From NCBI GenBank assembly GCA_050330975.1, contig JBHJHK010000085.1, forward strand, positions 1-6,882: DNA of 6,882 bases, in the 5' to 3' direction. This document shows positions 1 through 6,102 of the stretch, in pieces (within the stretch, counting starts at the first letter, position 1; every line of letters starts with the position of its first letter). The notes under the pieces were generated by a model. The model was not told the origin of the DNA, ran no database searches, and saw only the letters and a list, made by a program, of their open reading frames with translations. The position numbers were made by a program, and so were the translations under genes. The DNA comes from JBHJHK01 sp050330975. Its GTDB lineage: Bacteria; Pseudomonadota; Gammaproteobacteria; Competibacterales; Competibacteraceae.

Positions 1-579
1 GTGGGGATGGGGGTCGAACACCAAACTCGCCATCAGACTCAGCACCACCATCGCCGCAAAGGCCAACAGCCCCGCCCCGGTGTGGATGGTCACCACGTCG
101 CCGAGTTTGACAAACGCCACCAGGAGAGCCACCAACATCACATCCAGCATGCCCCAGCGCCCCAGGACCTCGGTGAGGCGATAGAGGCCCACCCGGTGGT
201 GGGGCTTGGTGACGCCCCCCAAGGACAAGCCCACCAGTGCGATGAGCTTGAGGGGGGGCAATACTAGGGAGCAAAGAAATACCAACAACCCCACCCACCA
301 GTCGCCTTGGGACAACAAGGCGCCAATGCCGGACAACAGACTGTCCTCGTGGGTCTGGCCCAGGCGCTCGACCCGCAGTATGGGCAATAGAATCGCCGGG
401 GGGTAGCAAGCCAAGGCCCCCAGGGCCAGGGTGGCCGTCCAGATATTGCCGTGGGGCTTGGGGGTTTTGAGGGGTGCGCCACAGTGGTGACACAACAGGC
501 GACCGCGCCCAGGCCCTGGTGGCAGGGCTTGCACCTTGTTACAAAACCGACAGCTGGTGAGACCGGGGGGAGGGGACAT
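1..579 (-). CDS. PqiA-like inner-membrane protein (paraquat-inducible protein A family), 3' end cut by window edge
   Basis: Reading leftwards from the ATG at 579-577, the frame stays open for 193 codons to the window edge. The N-terminus carries two CxxC pairs (Cys10/Cys13 and Cys30/Cys33), the zinc-ribbon-like start of PqiA proteins. About four hydrophobic segments follow, near residues 47-68, 95-120, 146-163 and 168-188. The stretch RLTEVLGRWGMLDVMLVALL (134-153) is the family's most recognisable motif. In E. coli PqiA works with the MCE protein PqiB and with PqiC in lipid transport across the envelope; that role is family knowledge and is not shown here. The start is supported by a GGAG motif (complement of 588-591) 8 bases upstream. 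The visible part ends in FDPHPH, where single-domain members usually finish, but a two-domain protein like E. coli PqiA cannot be excluded. It is transcribed divergently from the serine hydrolase gene. Confidence 0.85.
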   Translation of the reverse strand, partial: MSPPPGLTSCRFCNKVQALPPGPGRGRLLCHHCGAPLKTPKPHGNIWTATLALGALACYPPAILLPILRVERLGQTHEDSLLSGIGALLSQGDWWVGLLVFLCSLVLPPLKLIALVGLSLGGVTKPHHRVGLYRLTEVLGRWGMLDVMLVALLVAFVKLGDVVTIHTGAGLLAFAAMVVLSLMASLVFDPHPH

Positions 580-674
580 GGTCAATGCTCCAGGAGCGGG
601 ATAAGGGAAAAGGGCTTCGCCTCATCGGGGAGGAAGTGCTGAAGATTGAATCTGTAACGGCAACCGATTACGGT

Positions 675-690
675 ATTCCCCATGGGTAAT
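675..690. promoter_or_regulatory. Near-perfect 16-base palindrome, possible operator between divergent genes
   Basis: The sequence ATTCCCCATGGGTAAT pairs with itself at 7 of 8 positions (one C/T mismatch). It sits about 95 bases from the pqiA-like start and 90 bases from the serine hydrolase start. A symmetric site in a divergent intergenic region is what a dimeric regulator would bind, but no regulator gene is visible and there is no second copy nearby. A competing arrangement, ATTAC (667-671) facing GTAAT (686-690), overlaps it. The function is inferred and chance is possible. Confidence 0.3.
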
Positions 691-779
691 GGAGTTGATT
701 AACTTCTATCCCAGCCGTGACTAAAGACTGTGGCCCAAGGGGAAACGGGCCGTAAAGCGCCACCGATGAGTTGTCGACG

Positions 780-1709
780 ATGATGCGTACCTCGGAAGAT
801 GTGTTTGATCAGCAGGATACAATAAACGACCAGCGGCGATTATTCATGGCCGCCCTCGCCCTCGGGGGGGCGGCCCTGGGGGGGAATCCGGTCTCCGCCG
901 AGGCCGTGGGGCAGGGGCCACTCTCCCGGCGCATGGAGCAGCGCATAGACCATTATATCAAAGGCCTGCGTCGGCGGGGGGTCATTCCCGCCGACGAGCG
1001 GACCGCCTGGTCGGTGTACGATTTCACCTTGAAGGCCAAGTTGGTTTCCATCAACGAGGATTATCCCCGGCAAAGCGCCAGCATGATCAAGCCCTTTGTG
1101 GCCCAGGCGTATTTCTACCGCACCCTGGAACAGCCGGGGCGGTTTCGCTACACCCACCGGGTGCGAACGTTGATGGAAGCCATGATTCGCCACAGCGACA
1201 ACAGTGCCACCAATTACTTCATCGACCGGGTGGGAGAGGGCAATCCCCGCAATGTCGAGCGGGTCCTCAAACGCCGGGCCCCGGGGATCTTCCGCCAGAC
1301 GCGCATCGTCGAGCGCATTCCCTCCGGTGGCCGCACCTATCGCAACTTGGCCTCGGCGCGGGACTACAGTCGCTACCTCTACGCCCTGTGGCACGAAACC
1401 CTGCCCAACGCCCGGGAGATCAAGCATCTCATGGGGCTGCCCAACCGCGATCGCCTCTACCACGGCCCCAACAACACGGCGACGGTCTACGACAAGACCG
1501 GCACCACGGCGCGGCTTTGCGGCAACATGGGCATCATCGCCGCCCGGGGGCGCGACGGACGCGAATATCCCTACACGTTTATCGCCATCATCGAAAAGAC
1601 TCGCCGGGCTTCCAACTATTACACCTGGTCGCGCCACCGGGGGAGCGTCATCCGCGAGGTGTCAAATCTGGTCTATCAAGATCTCAAAGCCACGCACCGT
1701 CTCATTTGA
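780..1709 (+). CDS. Tat-exported serine hydrolase, class A beta-lactamase/DD-peptidase-like fold
   Basis: The protein has 309 residues from ATG 780. All three active-site elements of the penicillin-recognising serine hydrolases are present in order: S-M-I-K (Ser101, Lys104), S-D-N (139-141) and K-T-G (239-241). The N-terminus has twin arginines at 19-20 in QRRLFM, an alanine/leucine/glycine-rich segment, and a VSA-type cleavage site near residue 40, which suggests export by the Tat pathway. The region aligning with the class A omega loop reads QTRIVERIP, so Gln appears where Glu166 would be and Val where Asn170 would be. This argues against an efficient beta-lactamase and for a peptidase, or another hydrolase, acting on cell-wall-like substrates. 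The start at 780 is favoured by GATGAG at 765-770 with a 9-base spacer; a TTG at 771 and an ATG at 783 are in-frame alternatives. The gene is monocistronic and diverges from the pqiA-like gene. The substrate is unknown. Confidence 0.8.
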   Translation: MMRTSEDVFDQQDTINDQRRLFMAALALGGAALGGNPVSAEAVGQGPLSRRMEQRIDHYIKGLRRRGVIPADERTAWSVYDFTLKAKLVSINEDYPRQSASMIKPFVAQAYFYRTLEQPGRFRYTHRVRTLMEAMIRHSDNSATNYFIDRVGEGNPRNVERVLKRRAPGIFRQTRIVERIPSGGRTYRNLASARDYSRYLYALWHETLPNAREIKHLMGLPNRDRLYHGPNNTATVYDKTGTTARLCGNMGIIAARGRDGREYPYTFIAIIEKTRRASNYYTWSRHRGSVIREVSNLVYQDLKATHRLI

Positions 1710-1914
1710 CGGCGAAGCGCGAGGTGTCCACTACCGAGCCCAGCCTGACCTCGAAACCCAAAGACGGCGAAATTCAGGGCACAATCCCCCGAAGGACCCC
1801 CTGTCCGAGTTGGCCCAAAACCTGTGCCCGTGGGTTTAGACGACGGTTTGCAGGGGGATACCCGGTGGATTTGGCCCCCAAGCGCCTGTCGAGCACCCGT
1901 TGACCACAAGGGCT

Positions 1915-1943
1915 TTGACAGGTTTCTCAACCCTAGCTATAGT
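1915..1943 (+). promoter_or_regulatory. Sigma70-type promoter for the yceD-rpmF-fab operon
   Basis: A perfect -35 box TTGACA (1915-1920) is followed after 17 bases by TATAGT (1938-1943), a 5/6 match to the -10 consensus. The -10 box ends only 10 bases before the yceD ATG at 1954. Transcription starting at the usual distance (about 1949-1954) would leave a leader of 0-5 bases. It is the best promoter match in the window. Confidence 0.75.
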
Positions 1944-1953
1944 TCCCTGCCTT

Positions 1954-2454
1954 ATGTCTCAACTGCCAGCCACCGTCGACCCTTGGGCGCTGGCCGCCGA
2001 AGGTCAAGACCTCGAGGGCGTCTTGCCCCAGACCGCCTTTGACCGCCTCAAAGAGGTGGTCATCGCCCCCGTGGGGGAAGTGGCCCTAGAGGCCCGCGGC
2101 GGGGTTGACGACCGGGGAGTTCACTACCTCCGCGGCCGCTTGGTCACCACAGTCCAAGTGATTTGTCAGCGCTGCATGAATCCCATGGAGCTGGCGGTGG
2201 ACACCGACCTCTGTGTGGGATTGGTGCGCTCCGAGGGCGAGGCGGCCCGCCTGCCCGCCATCTACGAGCCCCTGCAACCCGAGGCCGAGGGGCTCGACGT
2301 GTACCGTTGGGTCGAAGACGAATTGCTGTTGGCGCTGCCCTTGGCACCGCGCCACCAGAGCCAGACCTGCCAACCCCTGTTGGAAGAAAGTGCCAAAGCC
2401 AAGGCTCCGAGTCCTTTTGCCGCCTTGGCCGCCCTGCGCAAAGGCCGGGATTGA
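1954..2454 (+). CDS. yceD: YceD/DUF177 family protein, large-ribosomal-subunit RNA accumulation protein
   Basis: This is a 166-residue DUF177 protein, close to the length of E. coli YceD. The family is associated with 23S rRNA accumulation and lies immediately upstream of rpmF in most proteobacteria. Diagnostic features are CQRC (Cys71/Cys74) followed by a central acidic YEPLQPEAEGLD stretch, then VEDELLLALPLAPRH, a third cysteine at 139 in HQSQTC, and a C-terminal PFAALAALRKG tail. The first residues, MSQLPATVDPW, align with the start of known members (KLPLTLDP in E. coli), which fixes ATG 1954 as the start. There is no purine-rich ribosome-binding site in front of it; instead a promoter lies directly upstream, so translation may begin on a leaderless or near-leaderless message. 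rpmF follows after 71 bases. The exact molecular role is not visible in the sequence. Confidence 0.9.
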   Translation: MSQLPATVDPWALAAEGQDLEGVLPQTAFDRLKEVVIAPVGEVALEARGGVDDRGVHYLRGRLVTTVQVICQRCMNPMELAVDTDLCVGLVRSEGEAARLPAIYEPLQPEAEGLDVYRWVEDELLLALPLAPRHQSQTCQPLLEESAKAKAPSPFAALAALRKGRD

Positions 2455-2525
2455 CCCGACAGGGCAAGCCGTTTTCGGCGATAGCGTCATACTGAATCGA
2501 TACTGTTTTCAAGGAGTTGTGGTCC

Positions 2526-2726
2526 ATGGCCGTACAGCAAAACCGCAAGACGCGCGCCAAGCGCGGCATGCGTCGTTCCCACGACGCCCTCAAGGGACCG
2601 ACCCTGTCCGTCGACCCCACTAGCGGCGAGACCCACTTGCGCCACCACGTGACCCCCGACGGTTTTTACCGCGGTCGACGGGTGGTCGTCACTGAGGCTG
2701 TCGACGTCGACGAGGACGACGACTGA
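2526..2726 (+). CDS. rpmF: Ribosomal protein bL32 with an acidic C-terminal extension
   Basis: The 66-residue protein begins MAVQQNRKTRAKRGMRRSHD and continues through the conserved SGETHLRHHVTPDGFYRGRR, which is clearly bL32 of the large ribosomal subunit. It lacks the zinc-binding cysteines found in some bL32 forms. E. coli bL32 ends around residue 57; this one continues for about ten residues (57-66: EAVDVDEDDD), a strongly acidic tail encoded by GTCGAC and GAC repeats. The start is set by a good AAGGAG (2511-2516) 9 bases upstream and by the conserved MAVQQN. It lies between yceD and plsX as in most gammaproteobacteria, with 32 bases to plsX. Confidence 0.95.
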   Translation: MAVQQNRKTRAKRGMRRSHDALKGPTLSVDPTSGETHLRHHVTPDGFYRGRRVVVTEAVDVDEDDD

Positions 2727-2758
2727 GCTTCTGCCACCGCACCACTTTGGACTGAGTC

Positions 2759-3829
2759 GTGTCCGCCCCCCCCACCGCCTTGCTGCCCCAAGAGCGCACC
2801 CCCAAGGGGTCCGTCACCATCGCCCTCGACGCCATGGGCGGCGACATAGGCCCGGCGACGGTGATTCCCGCCGCCCTTGCCGCCGTCGCCAGGCAACCGG
2901 ATTTGCGGCTGATCCTGGTCGGTCAGGAAGCGGCGATCACCGCTGAACTCAAGGCCCACGACGCCCTAGATCATCCGGCCCTGTCCCTGCGCCACGCCCC
3001 CCAAACCGTGGCCATGGACGAGTTGCCCTCCCAGGCGCTGCGGTTGAAAAAGCAGTCTTCCATGCGGGTGGCCATCAATCTGGTGAAGCAAAACGAGGCC
3101 CACGCCTGTGTCAGCGCCGGCAACACCGGGGCCCTCATGGCCACGGCGCGATTTGTCCTCAAGACCCTCCCCGGCATTGACCGGCCGGCCATCTGCACGG
3201 TGTTGCCCACCGTGAAGGGCCGGATCTACATCCTCGACCTCGGGGCCAACGTCGACAGCAAGGCCGAACACTTGGTGCAGTTTGCCGCCATGGGGTCGGT
3301 TTTGGCGGCGGCGGGGGGGGGGGTGGACAACCCCAAGGTGGCGCTGTTGAACATCGGCGAGGAAGAGATCAAGGGCAACGAACAAGTCAAAGACGCCGCG
3401 GTGTTGTTGGCCGAAAGCGGCCTCAACTACATCGGCTACATCGAGGGGGATGGTATGTTCCGCGACCCCGTCGACGTGGTGGTGTGCGATGGATTTGTGG
3501 GCAACGTCGCCCTCAAGACCACCGAGGGGGTGGCCCATCTCATCGGCCATATGATGAAGCGGGAATTCGCCAAAAACCCCTTGACCCGCCTGTCGAGTCT
3601 TTTGGCGTTGCCGGTTCTCAAAGCCTTCAAGCGGCGCATCGATCCCCGCCGCTACAACGGGGCTAGCTTGTTGGGTTTGGAGGGTATTGTGATCAAGAGC
3701 CACGGCGGCGCCGACGAGGTCGCCTTTGCCAACGCCATCCACATCGCCGCCCTGGAGGTGGAAAACGCCGTTCCAGCCCGCATCAAACAACGGCTCATGG
3801 ACTTGGTCCAAGCGAGGCGCGCCCTGTGA
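2759..3829 (+). CDS. plsX: Phosphate acyltransferase PlsX (acyl-ACP:phosphate)
   Basis: PlsX transfers the acyl chain from acyl-ACP to inorganic phosphate. The resulting acyl-phosphate feeds the membrane acyltransferase PlsY in phosphatidic acid synthesis. The 356-residue product has the expected landmarks: ALDAMGGD (22-29), SAGNTGALMA (119-128), LDLGANVD (159-166), NIGEEEIKG (198-206) and the C-terminal KSHGGADEVAFANAI. The length equals that of E. coli PlsX, although about 14 residues precede the usual start of homology. The GTG start at 2759 has only a weak ribosome-binding site, and a run of eight C bases (2766-2773) begins within the third codon. Codons 185-189 contain an uninterrupted run of 11 G bases (3313-3323) in a poorly conserved loop. 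The TGA stop overlaps the fabH GTG by 4 bases, so the two genes are probably translationally coupled. Confidence 0.95.
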   Translation: MSAPPTALLPQERTPKGSVTIALDAMGGDIGPATVIPAALAAVARQPDLRLILVGQEAAITAELKAHDALDHPALSLRHAPQTVAMDELPSQALRLKKQSSMRVAINLVKQNEAHACVSAGNTGALMATARFVLKTLPGIDRPAICTVLPTVKGRIYILDLGANVDSKAEHLVQFAAMGSVLAAAGGGVDNPKVALLNIGEEEIKGNEQVKDAAVLLAESGLNYIGYIEGDGMFRDPVDVVVCDGFVGNVALKTTEGVAHLIGHMMKREFAKNPLTRLSSLLALPVLKAFKRRIDPRRYNGASLLGLEGIVIKSHGGADEVAFANAIHIAALEVENAVPARIKQRLMDLVQARRAL

Positions 3830-4794
3830 CCTTTGCCCGCATCGCCGGCACCGGGAGTTACTTGCCCCCCCAGGTGGTGACCAACCAAGACCTGGAGGCC
3901 CGCCTCGACACCACGGCCCAGTGGATCCGCGAGCGCACTGGCATCGAGCGTCGCCACGTGGTGGAGGCCTCGCAGACCACCAGCGATTTGGCCGTCGCCG
4001 CCGCTGAGGTCGCCCTGGGGGCGGCCGGGGTCTCCTCCACGGACCTGGATCTCATCGTCGTCGCCACCACCACCCCCGACCACATTTTTCCCAGCGTGGC
4101 CACCCAGGTCCAGGACCGGTTGGGGTGTGCGGGCTTTGCCGCCTTCGACATCCAGGCGGTGTGTACTGGGTTCATCTATGCCTTGGACGTGGCCGATAAA
4201 TTCATCCGCACCGGCAGCGCCCGTTGCGCCTTAGTGATCGGCGCCGAGACCTTCACCCGCATTCTCGATTGGTCGGATCGCAGTACCTGCGTGTTGTTTG
4301 GCGACGGCGCCGGAGCGGTGGTCCTCACCGCCAGCGACACCCCTGGGATTCTCTCTTCCCATCTCCACGCCGACGGCCGCCACAAGGAGCTTCTGTGGGT
4401 GCCCGGCGGCGTCTCCCGGGGCATCGCCGAAGAGCCCCACCAGCGGCCATTTGTCGCCATGCGGGGCGGCGAGGTGTTTCGCATGGCGGTCAACACCCTG
4501 GGTCAACTGGTGGAGGACACCCTGGCGGCCAACGGTCTGACCCCCGCCCAGTTGGACTGGTTGGTGCCCCACCAGGCCAACGCCCGGATTTTACAGGCGA
4601 CGGCCAAACGCTTGGGGTTGCCCTTGAGCCGGGTGATCGACACCATCAAAGACCACGGCAACACCTCGGCGGCGTCGGTGCCTTTGGCGTTGGACACCGC
4701 CGTGCGGGACGGCCGCATCCAACCGGGGCACACCTTGTTGTTAGAAGCCTTTGGCGGCGGCTTTACCTGGGGCTCGGTGTTGGCCAAATTTTGA
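3826..4794 (+). CDS. fabH: Beta-ketoacyl-ACP synthase III (KAS III), FabH
   Basis: FabH condenses an acyl-CoA primer, typically acetyl-CoA, with malonyl-ACP to begin fatty acid synthesis. The 322-residue protein carries the complete Cys-His-Asn triad: Cys113 in AVCTGF, His249 in VPHQANARI, and Asn279 in DHGNTSAAS. It also has the early RTGIERRHV segment, the GDGAGAVVL loop, and the C-terminal EAFGGGFTWGSVL. The GTG start at 3826 overlaps the plsX stop (GTGA) and has GAGG at 3814-3817, 8 bases upstream. The next gene in most relatives is fabD, but here only 72 pyrimidine-rich bases separate fabH from fabG. Nothing in the sequence reveals its primer preference. Confidence 0.96.
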   Translation: MTFARIAGTGSYLPPQVVTNQDLEARLDTTAQWIRERTGIERRHVVEASQTTSDLAVAAAEVALGAAGVSSTDLDLIVVATTTPDHIFPSVATQVQDRLGCAGFAAFDIQAVCTGFIYALDVADKFIRTGSARCALVIGAETFTRILDWSDRSTCVLFGDGAGAVVLTASDTPGILSSHLHADGRHKELLWVPGGVSRGIAEEPHQRPFVAMRGGEVFRMAVNTLGQLVEDTLAANGLTPAQLDWLVPHQANARILQATAKRLGLPLSRVIDTIKDHGNTSAASVPLALDTAVRDGRIQPGHTLLLEAFGGGFTWGSVLAKF

Positions 4795-4855
4795 TACCCC
4801 CGCCCCCAGCATCAGCGCTCCCCCGAGAGATTTCCCTTCTACCTTTTGCCGACGC

Positions 4856-4860
4856 GAGGT
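4856..4860 (+). promoter_or_regulatory. Ribosome-binding site that sets the fabG start
   Basis: GAGGT at 4856-4860 lies 6 bases before the in-frame GTG at 4867. The longer reading from TTG 4846 has no comparable site and would place this motif inside the gene, so GTG 4867 is preferred. Confidence 0.6.
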
Positions 4861-4866
4861 CGTGGC

Positions 4867-5622
4867 GTGGCCACCTCAAGCCCTAAACCCTCCAATCCCC
4901 TCGCCCTGGTGACGGGCGCCAGCCGCGGCATCGGCCGCGCCATCGCCCTCGAACTGGCCAAACAGGGCGCCTTTGTCGCCGGTACCGCCACCACCGAGGC
5001 GGGAGCCGCGGCCATCCAACAGTGCTTGGATGAGGCCGATGCGCCGGGCGTGGGCCTGGTCCTCGACGTCGCCGATTCCGCCAGTGTCAAGGCGGCCCTC
5101 GAGGCCTTGGCGCCCAAGGGCACCGTGACCATCTTGGTCAACAACGCCGGCATCACCTGTGATGGGCTGTTGTTGCGCATGAAAGACGACGACTGGCAAC
5201 GGGTCCTGGACACCAACCTGTCGGGGGCCTATCGGATGTCCAAGGCGGTGTTGCGGGGTATGATGGGTGTCCGCTGGGGGCGAATTGTCAACATCGCCTC
5301 GGTGGTGGCCGCCACGGGCAACTTGGGGCAGGCCAACTACGTGGCCGCCAAGGCGGGCTTGGTGGGTTTCACCAAGAGCCTGGCCCAGGAGGTGGGGTCG
5401 AGGAACATCACCGTCAACGCCATAGCGCCCGGCTTCATCGACACCGATATGACCCGGGCTCTCAAAGACGACCAGCGCGACGCCCTCCTAGCCCGAGTGC
5501 CCCTGCAGCGTTGGGGCACACCTTCCGAGGTGGCGGCCGCCGTGGGGTTTCTGGTTTCCGAGGCGGCGGGCTACATCACCGGAGAAACCCTCCACATCAA
5601 CGGCGGTCTATATATGGCTTGA
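4867..5622 (+). CDS. fabG: 3-oxoacyl-ACP reductase FabG
   Basis: FabG is the NADPH-dependent short-chain dehydrogenase/reductase that reduces 3-ketoacyl-ACP to 3-hydroxyacyl-ACP in the elongation cycle. From GTG 4867 it has 251 residues, slightly longer than the usual 244-248. The nucleotide-binding motif TGASRGIG is at 16-23, followed by NNAGIT and the family-typical RMKDDDW. The catalytic tetrad is complete: Asn117 (in DTNLSG), Ser145 (NIASVV), Tyr158 and Lys162 (ANYVAAK). The C-terminus YITGETLHINGGLYMA is typical of FabG proper rather than of other reductases in the family. It follows fabH directly, with no fabD in between. A 191-base gap with its own promoter candidate separates it from acpP. 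Confidence 0.95.
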   Translation: MATSSPKPSNPLALVTGASRGIGRAIALELAKQGAFVAGTATTEAGAAAIQQCLDEADAPGVGLVLDVADSASVKAALEALAPKGTVTILVNNAGITCDGLLLRMKDDDWQRVLDTNLSGAYRMSKAVLRGMMGVRWGRIVNIASVVAATGNLGQANYVAAKAGLVGFTKSLAQEVGSRNITVNAIAPGFIDTDMTRALKDDQRDALLARVPLQRWGTPSEVAAAVGFLVSEAAGYITGETLHINGGLYMA

Positions 5623-5655
5623 GCTTTTGGGTGTGCCACTCCGGTGCCAGGTCCG

Positions 5656-5684
5656 TTGTGCCCCCCCCGGGGGAGGTCTACAAT
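5656..5684 (+). promoter_or_regulatory. Candidate internal promoter for acpP
   Basis: TTGTGC (5656-5661) and TACAAT (5679-5684) are separated by exactly 17 bases. The -10 box matches consensus at 5 of 6 positions; the -35 box keeps only the TTG core. The -35's last base begins a run of eight C (5661-5668), followed by five G (5669-5673), so the spacer is mostly a homopolymer tract. Extra transcription of acpP relative to the enzymes upstream would suit the high cellular demand for ACP, and E. coli acpP also has its own promoter. Transcription from here would give a leader of roughly 120 bases. Confidence 0.55.
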
Positions 5685-5734
5685 AGCCGTCTGGGGAATG
5701 CTGGCGGTCCGTCGGCAGCCTCCCCCTTTTCGAG

Positions 5735-5755
5735 TTGAATAATCCTTTCATTCAA
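5735..5755 (+). other. Inverted repeat in the acpP leader
   Basis: TTGAAT (5735-5740) and ATTCAA (5750-5755) form a perfect 6-base inverted repeat around a 9-base AT-rich spacer. It lies downstream of the acpP promoter candidate, inside the predicted leader, in a patch much more AT-rich than its surroundings. It could be an operator half-site pair or a weak RNA hairpin. I recognise no specific regulator motif in it. Confidence 0.25.
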
Positions 5756-5813
5756 ATCCCTTGCCATTTTGAGCTTTTTTACCGACGAGTCCGTCACGAG
5801 GCCTAGAACAACC

Positions 5814-6059
5814 ATGAGCAGCATTGAAGAGCGGGTCAAAAAGATCATCGTCGAGCAACTGGGTGTCAAAGAAGAACAAGTCACCACCGCGGCTTCGTTC
5901 GTCGATGATCTCGGCGCCGACTCCCTGGATACTGTGGAGCTGGTCATGGCTCTGGAGGAGGAATTCGAGTGTGAAATCCCCGACGAAGACGCCGAGAAGA
6001 TCACCACGGTGCAGCAAGCCATCGATTACGTCAAAAACAACTTAGACAACGCTCAGTGA
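5814..6059 (+). CDS. acpP: Acyl carrier protein
   Basis: This 81-residue, strongly acidic protein is the carrier for growing acyl chains. Ser37 in the DSL motif (GADSLDTVELVMALEEEF) is the expected 4'-phosphopantetheine attachment site; the surrounding helix II residues are those recognised by Fab enzymes and by PlsX. The N-terminus MSSIEERVKKIIVEQLGV and the length match proteobacterial AcpP. ATG 5814 was chosen because it matches family N-termini; an in-frame TTG at 5769 would add 15 unrelated residues. The ribosome-binding site is weak: the best match, GAGG at 5798-5801, is 12 bases from the start. The gene lies between fabG and fabF as in most gammaproteobacteria, with 43 bases to fabF, and probably has its own promoter. 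Confidence 0.97.
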   Translation: MSSIEERVKKIIVEQLGVKEEQVTTAASFVDDLGADSLDTVELVMALEEEFECEIPDEDAEKITTVQQAIDYVKNNLDNAQ

Positions 6060-6090
6060 TCGGGGCCCACGGGCCTGTCAAGAGCTCTAT

Positions 6091-6095
6091 GGGAG
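6091..6095 (+). promoter_or_regulatory. Ribosome-binding site that sets the TTG start of fabF
   Basis: GGGAG at 6091-6095 lies 7 bases upstream of TTG 6103. The protein sequence from this TTG (MTKRRVVITGLGLISPVGN) begins exactly where FabF homologues begin, so both lines of evidence agree on a TTG start. Confidence 0.7.
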
Positions 6096-6102
6096 TTTGT
6101 CG

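Noticed and set aside
1..482. Open frames on the plus strand and in another minus frame at the left edge
   Set aside because: The minus frame from 579 gives a PqiA-like protein with two CxxC pairs and membrane segments; the others have biased, unstructured compositions.
695..724. Promoter for the serine hydrolase starting at TTGATT (695-700)
   Set aside because: No acceptable -10 box occurs at 16-18 bases downstream; the best hexamers match consensus poorly.
840..1637. 265-codon open frame on the minus strand opposite the serine hydrolase
   Set aside because: It mirrors a plus-strand gene with clear catalytic motifs. In GC-rich DNA antisense frames stay open by chance, and its Gly/Val/His/Pro-rich product resembles no family I know.
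1818..1837. Terminator after the serine hydrolase (AAACC/GGTTT arms)
   Set aside because: Five pairs with a 10-base loop and no T-run; not convincing as an intrinsic terminator. I see no other candidate in 1710-1914.
2966..3811. 281-codon open frame on the minus strand opposite plsX
   Set aside because: It is an antisense shadow of plsX with low-complexity composition, no ribosome-binding site I could see, and no recognisable motif.
4795..4866. Remnant of fabD between fabH and fabG
   Set aside because: The 72 bases are pyrimidine-rich and I found no FabD-like peptide in them; too short to support a pseudogene call.
5700..5719. Hairpin GCTG...CAGC after fabG as a terminator
   Set aside because: The stem has an internal G/G mismatch and wobble pairs, and the T-run comes several bases later. 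It might be leader structure but is too weak to call.
6064..6077. Terminator between acpP and fabF (GGCCC/GGGCC-like hairpin)
   Set aside because: The stem is only about 4 base pairs with a tight loop and is not followed by a T-run. Read-through to fabF is more likely.
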